From Ancylostoma caninum (Eukaryota > Nematoda > Chromadorea > Rhabditida > Ancylostomatidae): a stretch of DNA of 64,000 nt. The stretch spans positions 1,426,001 to 1,490,000 of the forward strand of contig JBAJFG010000019.1 of NCBI GenBank assembly GCA_037903475.1, in the 5' to 3' direction. Each line of letters begins with the position of its first letter. Positions within the stretch are counted from its first letter, which is position 1. A program made the translations under genes and the position numbers. Below, piece after piece: positions 13,501-24,601 of the stretch. The notes beneath the pieces were generated by a model. That model did not search any database. It worked only from the letters and a program-made list of their open reading frames with translations, and was not told the origin of the DNA.

Positions 13501-16500
13501 TTAGCGGTTCTCCTCCTCCTCGAGAACGGCGCCAGCCCGGGATATCTCGGAAAAGGCCTCAGAACGGAGCATCGTCGACGGCTTGTGACCCGCATGCGGG
13601 AGCCAGGATAGATGAGGAGGTGCAACCTTCGATAAGTGAGGCTCAGCCACCTGGTGGATTAGCTGCTTCGCAACCCGATGTCAATCACGATGATGAAGCA
13701 AGCTTCAATGAAGAAATGCCATCTACAAGAAGTGCTCCTTATGTGGAACTTGAAGATCCGTCTTCGCAATCGGCAACTACACCGCTTGAGCGCCTATCGA
13801 ATGATCAGCTGCTGGTCTTCTCAGTGAAGGTGTAGTCGTAAGGGAATTCCGCTTCTCCGCGTTCAACAGCACGCATGGTGTGCACATGATACCGAGCAGT
13901 ACCTGGGTACATTACGAAAAGCCGTACAGGATCACGGCTTGCGCAAGGAACTTCTGTGCTCTTTTTGTGAAGGCACTCTCCGGAACAAAAGCGCCGTTTG
14001 TGAAGACTCAAATTTCACATTGCATAGGTAGCATGTACTTGTTCATCTTGGTAGTTACAAAGATGCAAATAATTCTATTGATTTAGCTTGAACCCAACTC
14101 TTTTCACGGTTGACAAAAGGGTCGTAATCATTTCATGCGACAGCAGTGCTCAGTAAGAGAAATTGTAGAGCGGAACTTTGAGGTGGACTTAGGGAAGAAT
14201 TAATTGGTTTGTAACGTTATTCTGTGTACTAAGCTTAGCCCATCTCGCATTGCCAGAAGGAAGTGCATGACGACACGAACACCTTAGAGATTGCCGTAGA
14301 GTTCCTCCATAAAGAAATAGTTTGCTCGTGTTGAAGAAAAACAGTATACTGTTTTCAAGCATAAGCTCTGGAAGGATACCAAACACTCAGAATTTTGGAC
14401 TGCGAACTCAGGTGGTTTTGCAATTGAGAAGTTAACTGAACATCGCGATGATGAAACTCGAGCTTTCCGCAGCTAGGGCATGTTCCCCTCAGAAACAGCT
14501 CACAATGGAGGCGAGACACAGAACCCGCATTCACGCGAAGCATTCCGGATCGCAGAAGGACAAGTCATCACCAGGGATCTGGGGAATAACCCCGTCCCAG
14601 TACGGGCCAGGCCTATAAATTTGCACTGCTAGTGCATCGATTCCAGTTGATTCTGTGCCTAGGATGCTCCTTGAATGTGGTTCACGAGAGTTTAAGAAAC
14701 TCGGAAACTTTCCATAAGGTCGTCTCACTCAACGACGCACACAGGATCTTCAGGCATTTCGTCAAAGACATGGTCTTGCAGGTTTGGACTGTGTCGCGAA
14801 GGCGTAGTACAATAGATGTACTGCCCATTCATGACACAGTCCGACGTTGTCATTTTAGGCGTGTGATGAACCAAACAGCCAGTTCGTGACGGCACGAAGC
14901 AGAGCACAGAAGAACCACCTCATAGTGATCCCGTACTAAATGATAATCGGTAGGAGAAATCTTTCTAACATTCACAATTACGAGCCTTTCCTTTCCACCA
15001 ATGACATTCAGGATTCGTCATAGAGACGATGAAATATGGCGGGACACCGCAATGTGACGAGAACGATGAACTTGATCCATGAGACACTGAACGCGGCCTT
15101 CTCCACTTCATACGAGTGCTTTTGTGAGTTTACCTTTTTAAATTGTAGCACTCCACTTCTTCAAAAACACCGATATTGTTTAGCGGAATTTATCTGCTGA
15201 AAACCGCCAACTCAGACGAAGACTGTCAAGAAATAGAGAAAGAAGCGGAAGCCCAAGTCGCAGATGACGATGCTGCCCAAGGCTGCGACCAAGAACACGG
15301 CCAAGAATAACCCGGACATGGATTTTTTATTCCCACTCAATAAACGGTTTTACCTCTATATTCTTATTTCGAAGAAAACAGCTACCCTTTTATCACTTAG
15401 ACGATTTCGTTCACCTATTTGAAGTGTTTTTTGTGTTTTTCCTCTTTTTTGAGTGTTGTTTCGAATACAGTTTCTTTGACTTTTGCTGGTGTATCTTTTG
15501 AATTGCATGTTTTAGCTATTTGTTCTTGTTTGATAATGTTCGTGCTATTGTGTTTCTGATTCTCATTGATGAAGATCTTCGTTATAGCTTTAGGATGCTT
15601 TTTTCCATTATTTCCATCATACCGGTGAAGTGAATTTTGTTCTTTTTGACTTTTGTGTTACCACTTGTATTGTTAGCCTATTGGCCGAGCGGACGCCCAC
15701 GCATTATGGACGCGCGCGAATGGAGTTGCGGTAGCACTGAGTTGCGTCAGGCAGCAAAACATTTTTGTAAGTGTGCGTTTCAGCCAACTCATGCAAAAAG
15801 GGCATTGTGTGTGGTAAAGAATCCTAGTCTCCCGGCGTATAAAAAATACCTAGCTTGAATTCTGCAAGAACATGTCTAGGAATCCTCTTGGTAACGTGGC
15901 TTCGAAGTTAAAACTGTTGAACTTCTCTGAACAACATGCGAATCATTTTCAATCTCACCATTTCTGACTCTCATCGATGAATTTATCACAAATATATAAA
16001 TTTTACTCGTTAGATTCCCTCAAACTTGGTATATTCTACTCTGATAACTGTGCAGCACGAACGCAGCCCGAACGGCGTAATGGTTCGAGCAGAAACGCTA
16101 GCAGCAACGGTTCCCAGTTGCTGCCATCCTCGCCCTCAATTGCTCCCATTCCTTAGCAATCGAGGGAAGGATGGCAGCAACTGGGAACCGGTGCCTCTAG
16201 GGTTTCTACTCGAATCGCTACGCCGTTGGGCCTGCGTTCGTGCTGCAGTTATCAGAGTAGGTGGTTACGGCTTGTGGCCTGAAACAGTTGTGCTATGGAA
16301 AGAGAGTCTTGGAAATCTGATTGTTTATAGTGACTTATGTTAATACAAACTACTGCTTTCCTCGAACTCTTGCAACCAGTCATACTCCCAGCGCTTTTCA
16401 ATTTATTGTCAGGATGAGATTCTAAATTGAACAAGCACACACACCTCACGAGTACAGCAGTGTTCCTTGTCCCGAAAGCCTCCATGCAGTAACTCATGAC

Positions 16501-16564
16501 GAGGAATCCGACCACAAGACCGATCATCATGGTGGAAGCACATGCGGAGTAGAGTAACTCTAGT
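1524..16564 (-). CDS. SLC2-like major facilitator transporter (partial, 9 exons)
   Basis: Membrane transporter of the sugar-transporter type; substrate unknown. Exons in reading order: 16564-16445 (TM2), 11961-11801 (TM3-4), 11109-10919 (TM5-6), 10760-10697 and 9004-8914 (cytoplasmic loop), 8018-7853 (TM7), 2194-2009 (TM8-9), 1924-1787 (TM10), 1661-1524 (TM11-12). Every junction keeps phase and has GT-AG borders, giving about 418 residues. Family marks: YVSECSPDDKRG after TM4, FPQSPKQLY after TM6, and ERFGRRR between TM8 and TM9. The usual TM7 hexose-binding QxSG-type motif is not seen (VPAFSAFNIK instead), so glucose transport should not be assumed. The N-terminal extracellular loop and the C-terminal PETKG-type tail were not found. 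Introns hold a SINE, a mariner, the minisatellite elements, MITEs and a nested gene. Confidence 0.8.
3400..4400 (-). pseudogene. Decayed mariner transposase fragments
   Basis: Scattered minus-strand pieces match mariner order across several frames. Near 4220-4360, LYNNRKRIYVRVE corresponds to the stretch after the first catalytic Asp. Near 3780-3880, GKLSKMW...ARITLKLVE matches the stretch around the second Asp, whose key residues are lost. Near 3500-3660, ANLRQQCVADLKHAEFVFQK matches the C-terminal part. I read these against the better-preserved copy at 26.5-27.8 kb. No terminal repeats were found. It lies in the transporter intron. Confidence 0.6.
4451..5573 (+). mobile_element. Minisatellite-core element, copy A
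   Basis: Starts ATAATAACGGGCTTAG, then a TGTATGTAAG-rich stretch, a conserved block with a TATA-like ATCATATAAGAG, a 50-bp tandem array, a variable tail, and a 3' end made of a GCGAGCGAAGCGAGCATCA block plus a hairpin (GTCCGGC at 5544, GCCGGAC at 5555) ending CCAGACTGGT. It is followed by copy B within 6 bp. No protein of its own is evident. The class is uncertain: the short tandem core and 3' hairpin recall non-autonomous Helentron/DINE-type elements, but copy C has a 7-bp target duplication, which they lack. Confidence 0.75.
4691..5045. repeat. 50-bp minisatellite array A
   Basis: About seven units of about 50 bp, each including GTGATAAGGGTGCGCCGGCG and an AGACGGGTCC core. The last units are diverged and shortened. 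On the minus strand all three frames are open through the array, giving Pro/Trp/Arg-rich phantom peptides; this follows from the unit lacking minus-strand stops rather than from a gene. Confidence 0.9.
5826..6296. repeat. 50-bp minisatellite array B
   Basis: Nine to ten units of the same 50-bp repeat as arrays A and C. Units differ mainly at an ACTGCTG/ACCACTG position and by small indels. One unit is shortened near 6030. Confidence 0.9.
6575..6842. mobile_element. TA-target MITE, CAGTGGACGG family, copy 1
   Basis: 268 bp with imperfect inverted ends: starts CAGTGGACGGCAATGGCGG, ends in its near-complement CGTCCACTG, with arms of about 45 bp. Flanked by TA on both sides, as for Tc1/mariner-type MITEs. 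A second copy lies at 55045-55314. Non-coding. Confidence 0.88.
9469..9745. mobile_element. hAT-type MITE, copy 1
   Basis: 277 bp with ends CAGTGGCGGACGCAG / CTGCGTCCGCCACTG and an exact 8-bp duplication GTAAATTG at 9461-9468 and 9746-9753. The 8-bp TSD and CAGTGGCGG end point to hAT mobilisation. The core is AT-rich with G- and C-runs inside the ends. The following 9754-10690 holds no exon I can support. Confidence 0.92.
12830..12831 (+). promoter_or_regulatory. Putative spliced-leader acceptor
   Basis: TTATTTCAG immediately upstream of the first exon of the nested gene, 17 nt before its ATG and with no upstream exon in sight. This fits a nematode trans-splice site. Confidence 0.45.
12849..15267 (+). 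CDS. Nested three-exon gene, unknown function, KEN motif
   Basis: Exons 12849-12960, 13246-13829 and 15184-15267 join in phase to 259 codons plus stop. The first donor is GGAG|GTGAAG; an alternative donor at 12990 would break the frame. The protein is mostly disordered: acidic N-terminus, then CEEKENQRAW with a KEN motif at residues 43-45, SP/TP sites (STPSRSPYLG), a Pro/Arg-rich stretch, and a C-terminal amphipathic segment (LERLSNDQLLVF, then RNLSAENRQLRRRLSRNRER) ending in an RSGSPSRR tail. I do not recognise the family. KEN and SP/TP sites are typical of cell-cycle-regulated proteins, which is only a hint. An AATAAA follows at 15339. It lies wholly inside the transporter intron 16444-11962, on the opposite strand. 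Confidence 0.5.
13139..13224. repeat. Small foldback repeat in intron 1 of the nested gene
   Basis: TATACTAGGTGCGTGCG at 13139 is mirrored by CGCACTTACCTAGTATA ending at 13224. A related left end occurs near 34447. Probably a mini-MITE. Confidence 0.6.
15339..15344 (+). terminator. Poly(A) signal AATAAA
   Basis: AATAAA in CACTCAATAAACGG, 72 bp after the stop codon of the nested gene and on the same strand. Confidence 0.5.
16036..16260. mobile_element. Foldback MITE
   Basis: 225 bp with long near-perfect inverted arms (about 100 bp). It begins CTACTCTGATAACTG and ends CAGTTATCAGAGTAG; inner arms contain GGATGGCAGCAACTGGGAAC. No convincing target duplication. Non-coding. Confidence 0.85.
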
Positions 16565-16999
16565 CTGAAATTGATATTTAGCTAGCAGTTGCAGTGGGAT
16601 GGTCACCGCTAAAATTTTTGACCGCATCTTTTGGCGCAACACCTCAAGCGAGACCAAAAACGATTTTTGATTTATGGTGTACATACCTCTCTAAGCTGTA
16701 CTATGAACTTGTCTTATGCACGAGTTTCTTATTAAACTCGTTACAAGCAGTCATCTTAATTGACAAAATTGTCTTGTTGGTCGCGCTGAGTGGCAGTTTT
16801 CTCCGGACCTCTGCTATTTCTCTCGATTTTCTCGAAATTTTGACGTTTTTGTCTGCTCTTTTGGAATCGTCTGTTCCTTCTGACAGTCTGAAACCAGAAT
16901 TTCTCCTCTGAGTCCATCTTCTGTTCAGGTTTTTTCACTTCTTGAACAGTTTTTCACGGATTTTGTAGAGTTTCGATTTATTGAGTTGCGTAGGTCAAT

Positions 17000-17683
17000 A
17001 TGGTGCGCCGTTCACAGCGTTTATCGAAGCCGTCTGTAACTCCTGCAGAGGAAACTGGATCTGCTCAGCCGCAATCTTCATCGTCTTTCACTATTACTAA
17101 GGAGATAGTGGATGAGTACGGCAAGCTCTCCGCAGTTGAGCTCATCAATGTCATCTTAGGGGAGATCGAGGATCAGAAAGTCAGGAACATGCTGCTGCTC
17201 CTCTCAGGGAAGCTCCCGACAGAAGTACCTGTGGACGTTGAAGAAGAAAAAAGGGCAAGGAGCATAGTAGTAAGTGGCTTAGCTGAGGCTGACCCTAACC
17301 TGCGCCCATCTGAGCGGCAGCTTGATCTTGAGGACAAGATCAAGGATCTTTTGGATGCAGCCAATGTTGAGTGCAGGCCAACCGAAGTTTACCGGATAGG
17401 ACAACCTGTTCCTGGTCGTCCCAGGCTCGTAAAGGTGGTGCTGCCAACAAGGGCTCACTGGAGAATGGCATTATCGCACGCTAAATCCTTGCGGACGTCA
17501 AATTTCTCCAACGTATTTATCAGAAGAAGCATGACCGCCGAAGAAAGAAAGAAGGACTACGAATTAAGGCAAATTGTAAAGGAGCGGAATGCAGGATCGC
17601 AGACCAACGAATGGGTAGTTTACAGAGGAGAGGTAAGGCGTAGATCTGAGCTACCCAATTCGAAGAACGTGGGAAACTTCTAA
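17000..17683 (+). CDS. LINE ORF1 protein
   Basis: 227 residues, intact. A Ser/Thr-rich, basic N-terminus is followed by an acidic helical part and an RRM-like domain from about residue 85 (ARSIVVSGLAEADPN ... VYRIGQPVPGRPRLVKVVLP ... VFIRRSMTAEERKKDYELR). Such ORF1 proteins bind the element's RNA. The C-terminal 30 residues are basic. It ends 11 bp before ORF2, typical of two-ORF LINEs. The assignment rests on position and the RRM-like pattern, not on close sequence recognition. Confidence 0.75.
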   Translation: MVRRSQRLSKPSVTPAEETGSAQPQSSSSFTITKEIVDEYGKLSAVELINVILGEIEDQKVRNMLLLLSGKLPTEVPVDVEEEKRARSIVVSGLAEADPNLRPSERQLDLEDKIKDLLDAANVECRPTEVYRIGQPVPGRPRLVKVVLPTRAHWRMALSHAKSLRTSNFSNVFIRRSMTAEERKKDYELRQIVKERNAGSQTNEWVVYRGEVRRRSELPNSKNVGNF

Positions 17684-17694
17684 TTGAGCATGGT

Positions 17695-20532
17695 TTGATG
17701 GAGGAGCCTCGAATCAGATGTTTTTTATTCAATGCACGAAGCCTAACAAAAAAACTTAACCAGCTACAACTATTTCTGGATAATTATAAGCCTGATGTCG
17801 TTATCATCACCGAGACTTGGTTGACTCCTAATATTCTAGATAGTGAAATAATTGTAAACTCTCCGTACACAGTTTTCAGAGTGGACCGGTCCAAAAGAAA
17901 AGGTGGAGGGGTTTGCTGTCTTGTCAAATCCCTCTACTCTGCCCGGAAAGTTGAATTGGGAGTTGTGCTTTCTGCTGACGTTTTGTTAGTTGATCTTCAC
18001 TGTATTGGCCAAATTCCTGAACTTACTTTTGTATGCATTTATCGCCCTCCCAAAAGCATCATTGAAGAAGATGAGAAATTGATTGATTTGTGCGCCGACA
18101 TATGTTCTACTAGATGTAACCCTGTCCTAGTAGGAGATTTCAACCTGCAAGTTGACTGGAAAAGCATGCTACCACTGAATAGCGTTTCTCAAAAGTTCCT
18201 TAATTTCTTTAATACTCTGGATCTCAAACAGCATGTTTCAGAGGCCACTCACTCAAACAATGTTCTTGATCTGATTTTATCCAGTAAAGATTTCATCTCC
18301 AATATATATCTTCTTTCACCATTGAGTAGCTCAGATCACTCCATTGTGCATTTCGAAGTCGAAGTTAAGATTCCGACCACTTCGACTTCTATTCCTATTC
18401 CGGACTTTCTTCACGTTGATTATGATCTGTTGAACCAGCACCTGCAGAGTCTCGATTGGTTCTCAATATTTGATAATTATGTATCTGCCAGCGATGTTTA
18501 TAAGAGATTTTGTAGACAACTATATTCTGCGTTTTCTTCTTTCGTTCCATTTAAATGCAAAAATTTTGCTGGTCCACGTCTGCCTAATCAAATACAAACA
18601 TTGCTAAAGCAAAAACATAGACTTTTTGATTCCATCGCAAATCCTTCATCTAGCCCCCTCTATAAAAAGGTTTGCAGCGATCTAGAGAGACATTTGAAGA
18701 AATTCCTTGCAAATCGTGAGAGACGTCTGGCTTTGGGAAAAGGAATGAAACCACTTTTTCACTACATCGGCAGTAAAATGAAGCCCAAAACTAAAGTTAA
18801 GACCATCAATGATAAATCTGGAGTTTTATTATGCTTAGATGAGGATAAAGCTGAAGCACTGGGAAAATATTTCGCTACTGTGCAAAATAGCTCGTGCGAA
18901 TGTACAACCCATGATATAGAACTCAACCCTAGCTCTTCTTTCGGCTTTTTTAGGCATAAATTTCCAGAGTTGATTATCAATCCGGCAGAAACTTTGAAGT
19001 TTTTGAAGAAACTAAAACCATCCACCACTGAAGCGTTTGACGGAATACCACAAGTAGTATATAAGAGATGTGCTGAAACCCTTTGCCACCCTTTGACCCA
19101 CATTTTTAATATTTCTTTGCTTCTTGGTGAGGTACCTGATGTCTGGAAAAAATCGATCATTACTCCCATTCCCAAGTCCGCGACTGTTAATTGCGTTTCT
19201 GATTTTCGTCCCATAAGCATTATTCCCACGGCAGCTAAAGTTATGGAGAAGATTTTAAGAGAGAAACTTCAGTCGTGGCTTAACCGGTTTCATGTTATTC
19301 CAGAATAACAACATGGATTTCTTTCTGGTTCGTCAACACTAACGAATCTCGCTGATTGTTTATTTGATTGGAAAGTTGCCTTGAATGCAGGGATGTCAAT
19401 CGACGTTGTATACGTTGATCTATCGAAAGCTTTTGATCGAGTCAACCATATGAAGCTATTGTGCAGATTGAAATCATTAGGGATCTCAGAGCAACTTCTT
19501 AACTGGCTTGAATCCTACCTGAGGTACCGCCAGCTAACCGTTAAAGTTGGGAACAGTTTCTCTCAGTTGTATTCATACTCGAGAGGAGTCCCCCAAGGAG
19601 GTGCTCTTTCCCCACTGTTGTTTTTGATCTATACCATAGATCTGCCTAATGCTATTAAATCATCTCCTCATGTTAAATTAAAACTGTACGCAGATGATAT
19701 CAAGATCTATGCCGCCTATAATAACTCAAACCGGTGCGAAATTCAAAGGGAAATTCAAAACTCCCTATCCAAGATGAATGTTTGGGCAAAATCGTTGGAT
19801 TTGGCCGTCAATATTGATAAATGCTCAGTAGGAGATGGAGCACCCGGCGAATACGCAATTGAGGAAAGAACCTTGCAGACTTGTATTTTAGTAAGGGATC
19901 TGGGAATAAATATCGACGAACGTCTTAAGTTTCTTGGACAAGTTGACAAGGTTTCAAGTACAGCGATGAAATCCCTATTCCTTATTTTTCGTAACGTGCA
20001 CAATAATGACTCGAAATTATTACTGCGGCTTTACAAAACGTACATCATACCTCAAGTTGAATATTGCTCTCCAGTTTGGAATCCCTCCCTGAAAAAACAA
20101 ATCCGCAAGCTAGAAAAGGTTCAACAGACATTCACACGATTACTGTATCTTAGATTGTTTCCTCGGACCAATTACAATAACGTTCCATGCTATGCGGAAC
20201 GCCTGAGATATTTCCATTTGGATAGTCTTGAACGTAGACGGCTAGTAAATGACATTGTTTTCTGTTTTCGGATATTAAAAAATGAAATCAATCTCAGAGC
20301 CAGTAAATACTGGATCTTCCGTCCCTACAATGGAAGGAGTCGCAGTTTTAGTCTCTGCCATAAACAAATCAAAAAGAAAAACTACGGACTACTCTTTAAT
20401 TCTTTATTTTATCGTGGTGTTAGGGTGCTTAGCAAGATTCCAAGTGAGCTTATCCAGTCTGAGAACAGCAGGATATTCAGAAGTAAGTTAAAAAGTCTTG
20501 ATCTTTCTCAATTTCTCCAAATCTCCTACTAG
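17695..20532 (+). pseudogene. LINE ORF2, endonuclease-reverse transcriptase with one stop
   Basis: A single frame of 945 sense codons interrupted only by TAA at 19306-19308 (codon 538), just before HGFLSGSS of the RT domain. The N-terminal endonuclease shows FNARSL (Asn13), ITETWL (Glu40), GDFN and SDHS. The RT shows VDLSKAFDRV, SRGVPQGGALSPLLF and the catalytic YADD at residues 665-668, followed by a thumb region and a basic C-terminus. Apart from the stop, all catalytic motifs are present, so the copy is young or the stop is a sequencing error. Confidence 0.88.
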
Positions 20533-21272
20533 ATGCTTTTATTTTCCTTTCTAGATCCCTGCTACGGCCCAAAGTCGACTACCCCTTGGATTTCATTCCA
20601 CCACCACCTTCAAATCTCACCATGTGCATGGCTCCTTATCATTAACTTATTTTCGTTTTTTTCTTTCGTTGTTCCATTTTGTTTGCTTCACTCAAAAGTT
20701 CTGGTTACTAACCCCATCACCGTAGACACCTTTGCGCACATATTCTTGTTAGAAACTAGCTTCAACTTCTGGAGCACAGTTTTTTTTTGGATAGCTTACG
20801 CAATCTTTGTTATATCGCTTCAGACCATGGCCCTGAACTTTCTATCAACGGAGCACTCAAATATCCGGTATGCCGGTTCCGCAGGGGTCAGTTGGTATAC
20901 CTGCGTGCCGAAGTTCCGGCATACTCCAGTAGCTCAAGAGCTGCTGGGCACGTGGCCAACTGGTGCGGATTGAATCACCTCATTTCACCACTATCAGTTA
21001 ACGGCCCGGTCTGTCGTGTAAACTTGATTGCTATTCGCCTTCAACTTATGCCTTATTCACCAAATTACCTGCGAAGGTGGCTAACAATGGTGATTTTTAT
21101 TAGTTCGCCAAAGAAGTTGTATTACTAACGCTGTTTTATGGAGCACTGGAATGTTTTCCTTATTTTTCAGTGCATTAAATAAATAAATAAATAAATAAAT
21201 CTTAGGAAGCTAATATGTATGTATTTAGATGATAATATTGTCAACTTCTCCCAATTTTCAGAATGGACAATA

Positions 21273-21746
21273 CGGCCCGTAATAAAGTGTCATGGCGGTG
21301 AAATGAACTCCAAAACTCAACACCACACTTTGGGCGATGATTGCGTACCAGCTCATATCCACGAAATATAGGATAGCAGATCATTGCCACCCACATCACT
21401 GATAGAGCATGCATGTGGGAACAGAAGAGATCATCACCCTTTTAGGATCGCCCTCTCATCCGAGGAAATAGTGGGAGAAGCTAGTGGACGTAGAGTGAGA
21501 CGGTTGAGGTAGCTAGTTCTGCGTCTACCCTCTCCCACTACATATTTCCACAGCATGGAAAGGCGATCAGCTCCTTACAGGGCGATGATCTCCTCTATTC
21601 GCGCATGCATGCTCTAGCAGTGACGTGGGTGGCGATGATCTGCTATCTCGTGCTTCATAGAGGTAAGCTGGCATGCAATCATCACCTAAAGCGTGGTGAT
21701 GTGTTTTGGAGTTCATCTCACCACCGTGACACTTTACTACGGGCCT
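21273..21746. mobile_element. Foldback element, GGCCCGTA family, copy 1
   Basis: About 474 bp. The left arm (GGCCCGTAATAAAGTGTCAT...) and the right arm (...GTGACACTTTACTACGGGCC) are imperfect complements over more than 70 bp, and the inner parts also pair (AGCATGCATG / CATGCATGCT). The same ends occur at 27978-28636, so this is a family. Confidence 0.82.
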
Positions 21747-21799
21747 AGGTTTGCATTGCTGAATTTAGCTATAACATCTCCACAATTTCAAAAACTCAA

Positions 21800-24480
21800 C
21801 CACAATCCGGCTGTGTTGTAAACGAGCCCATCTCCTTCTGATGATCAGTATTTGAACAATTCAAAGCAAAGGTGGGCAGGGTTCGCCTTAGAAAATGATA
21901 AGGACGTGAACTTTTTTTGCAAACAAGACGGTAATCAGCAATCTTGAATTGGACCCATAACCTTGGGCACACATGCTTAATGCCTATCACTTGCACTTTA
22001 ATTTTGGTTCATTTACTCAACTGAGTACTTATTGAACATTTTTCTCCCTTATGGGTAAAGCGTTGCACCTGTGTCAGATGCATTTTACGAGAAGACCAGT
22101 TAAGGCAGCGTGCGCATTCTGAATCAGAACTTCGCGCGTATAGCGAACGCATATGCGACAAAACTGCATCTGTTCTGTGCCCTATCCTGTCCTTCATCCA
22201 TAGTTGCACGCATTGCGCACGCACGCATGTATTATAGTTTAAACTGCCTACAATCTTGGGATGCATAGTTGTGGAAGCGACGGGCATAATTCAGTATGAG
22301 CTGGCACATTGAATTTTCGGGCAATGTCGCAGAAGTCATAAAAAGAATGTCATTCTACCACATGTGAACGGCATAAACGGCAAGGCCGCAAAAAATTAAT
22401 TGCAAAAAAAAAACAAAAAGTGTTGCACGCAGTATGATTAGGAAGGATTTCATACATTCAATTTAATTTGCATTTTCCTATTGATTATATATCGCCAAAG
22501 GGGATCTTATACAAAATGCTAGAATTTGCTGAAGCAGAATCTTGTGTATAAAAAATGAGTCTTTTGTAGCGGTCTTCTCCTTGGATGGCCCCAAAACCTC
22601 AGCTCAATGCCATCTTCCTCAACGCAATACTTCACATACACATACAATAGCCCTACCTAGTAGTTGTGGACCAGTAGTGTGCCAGCTGCATATAGTTACT
22701 ACTGTTTGTTTGGTGCTCAATTTGTCCCTCGTAATAGAATCTGTCACTTTAGCCTGCTCAAGACTGGAGATAGAACTCATTACCGCATGACAATACAAGT
22801 AACGTGTATTTTTGGCAAGCAACATCACATCATAAGTGTGGGGAAGTTTCGGGAAGCCGAGTTTGAGTTCTGCCAGGCGATTACGTTTGTGCATATTTTT
22901 CTGTTTGCCTCAAATTGTTTGTCTTACAACCCTGAACATGAAAAAACCAGTCGTAGACGAGCTTTTGCGTCATGAAGTAGTTGCAAAAAGTGTAATTTTA
23001 GCAATGGGTGAGCAGGTTTCCGGTCTTTTCAGGAACAAGGACATCTCAAGGAAGCATAACCAAATTGTAGATTGATTTGCCCGCAAACCAGGATTTCCAG
23101 CACAAGGTACGCAGCGAACATAACCCTTTCACTTGCTAAACAGAAAGTCTTACATAGCATCCGTCTTAATGGCTTCGTGGACAGGGAGCTCATTAAGATG
23201 ATGGATTTCAGTTCTGAGCTTGAGCGCAAACGTTTCCGATTTAGAATCTTGACCAAATAACCTTGCAAAGCATTATCTAATGGTCACTCACCATTGATAG
23301 TGTTGTTTTCTCTGATGAAGTACGTGTGACACCGCTAAACACCAGTTTTTAAAGGTGAGGACATTCTCATAAACACTCCGAGCACTTCTTAACTACTATC
23401 CAGTCAGAGTTTCCACGTCAGATCACAGGCAGCCAGAGAAAACGTAGCATTAGCACTTACTGTTGGTTGTTGAGACCGTATGTCGCCGTCATACTTTCGT
23501 TGAAGACCTTTCTGATGGGCACGTTGAGAAGGTTAAGACACGCCATCATAACATCACCATTGCGACAATGTCGCGTGAACGACGACAGTGAATAATAGAT
23601 GAGACATAGTCTCTACTTAGTATTGAAGCCGTTGTTAAGACCTTCTTCTTGTGAATGTGACGTTGAGACAAATTTTTTTTTGCTAAAAAGTTAAGGAATA
23701 GCAAAAGAAGCTTTGCAAATATTTACGAAGCAGTGATACTAGACAAACAATGTGGTGCACGAAGCGTGACGAAGAAATTTAGCGAAGGTGAATTGCAACC
23801 TGATAAGAAGTATTTCGTCGAGTGACGGCAACGAGCAAAACAATCATTGGAAGAAAGGGCGTCTCACGAGAGGTGATCAGACCTGTGGTCTGTTTCGAAG
23901 TCAATCCAAATGAGTGGAAGGAGGACTTCTTTTCATTTTCTCCATCCCTTGATCTTAGAAAATATTATCTCTTGGAGGCTGTGATCATAGCTTCTACAAA
24001 GGAATTCTGTTCTTTGCAGCAATCTGAATTATCTTCCTAGTTTTTCTCGAAATGTGCTAGTGTGTTAAATTCATTCACGAACAGTCTTCTTCACTAATCT
24101 AGCGTATTGGACGAGGTCTAAGACGGGGCAGGACTCGTCAAGTTGGCTTATTCTCAACATTATAATGAATACAATTAGGCGTCGAGTAAAAAGTTTTCGT
24201 GCAACCACACGCAGTACATTCAATCGGGACAATTTTTGAAATCGATCGCATAGGCTCATTCCAGGATTTCGTCAAAACAAACCAAAGCACCTCCACAATA
24301 GTGCAAACATATTTATTTGCCTAATAGTACTGCTTGTCTCATTACTCTGATCTGGATGACACTCTCACTAACCTGTTTTAATCTCTTGAACAAGTGTTGA
24401 CGATCGATAGAAGCGTGGAACAGAAATTATAAAAAACCGTCTGTTAGAAGAGAGAACCTCCAAAAAAATTAGGTACATCA
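21800..24480. other. Interval with no recognised gene
   Basis: Several short open frames on both strands but no splice-consistent exon, domain or repeat I can name. A possible coding-like C-terminus (LDESCPVLDLVQYARLVKK) lies on the minus strand near 24080-24180 but has no partner exon. Confidence 0.3.
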
Positions 24481-24488
24481 TGGCCTAC

Positions 24489-24601
24489 CTTCCAGAGATT
24501 GAGTATGACACTGATCGAACCATATGCTCCACGAACTATCACATCATTTCGGGGGCGCTTTCACGGTTTGAGGCAATAAAAAGCACAGCGACTAATGTCA
24601 T
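24489..24601 (-). CDS. Possible TM1 exon(s) of the SLC2-like gene
   Basis: Reading MTLVAVLFIASN, then a possible 38-nt intron (GTGAAAG...GGAG), then PYGSISVILNLWK followed by a GTAGGC donor. This resembles the first membrane segment of sugar transporters. It is on the right strand and upstream of the TM2 exon at 16.5 kb. The joined exon ends in phase 0, while the TM2 exon needs two preceding bases, so at least one loop exon would be missing. The intervening 8 kb includes the LINE. Weak but worth testing with RNA data. Confidence 0.3.

Larger units (their letters stand above)
16690..21202 (+). mobile_element. CR1/jockey-like LINE, nearly full length
   Basis: Non-LTR retrotransposon with a 5' leader, ORF1, ORF2 and a 3' UTR ending in an (AAAT)n run at about 21178-21202. 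The 5' boundary is approximate, because no target duplication was found. It sits antisense in an intron of the SLC2-like gene if the TM1 exon is real, otherwise just upstream of it. A short open frame in the 3' UTR (20787-21128) is probably not coding. Confidence 0.85.

Noticed and set aside
20787..21128. Open frame after the LINE ORF2
   Set aside because: Lies in the 3' UTR of the LINE and has no recognisable motif.
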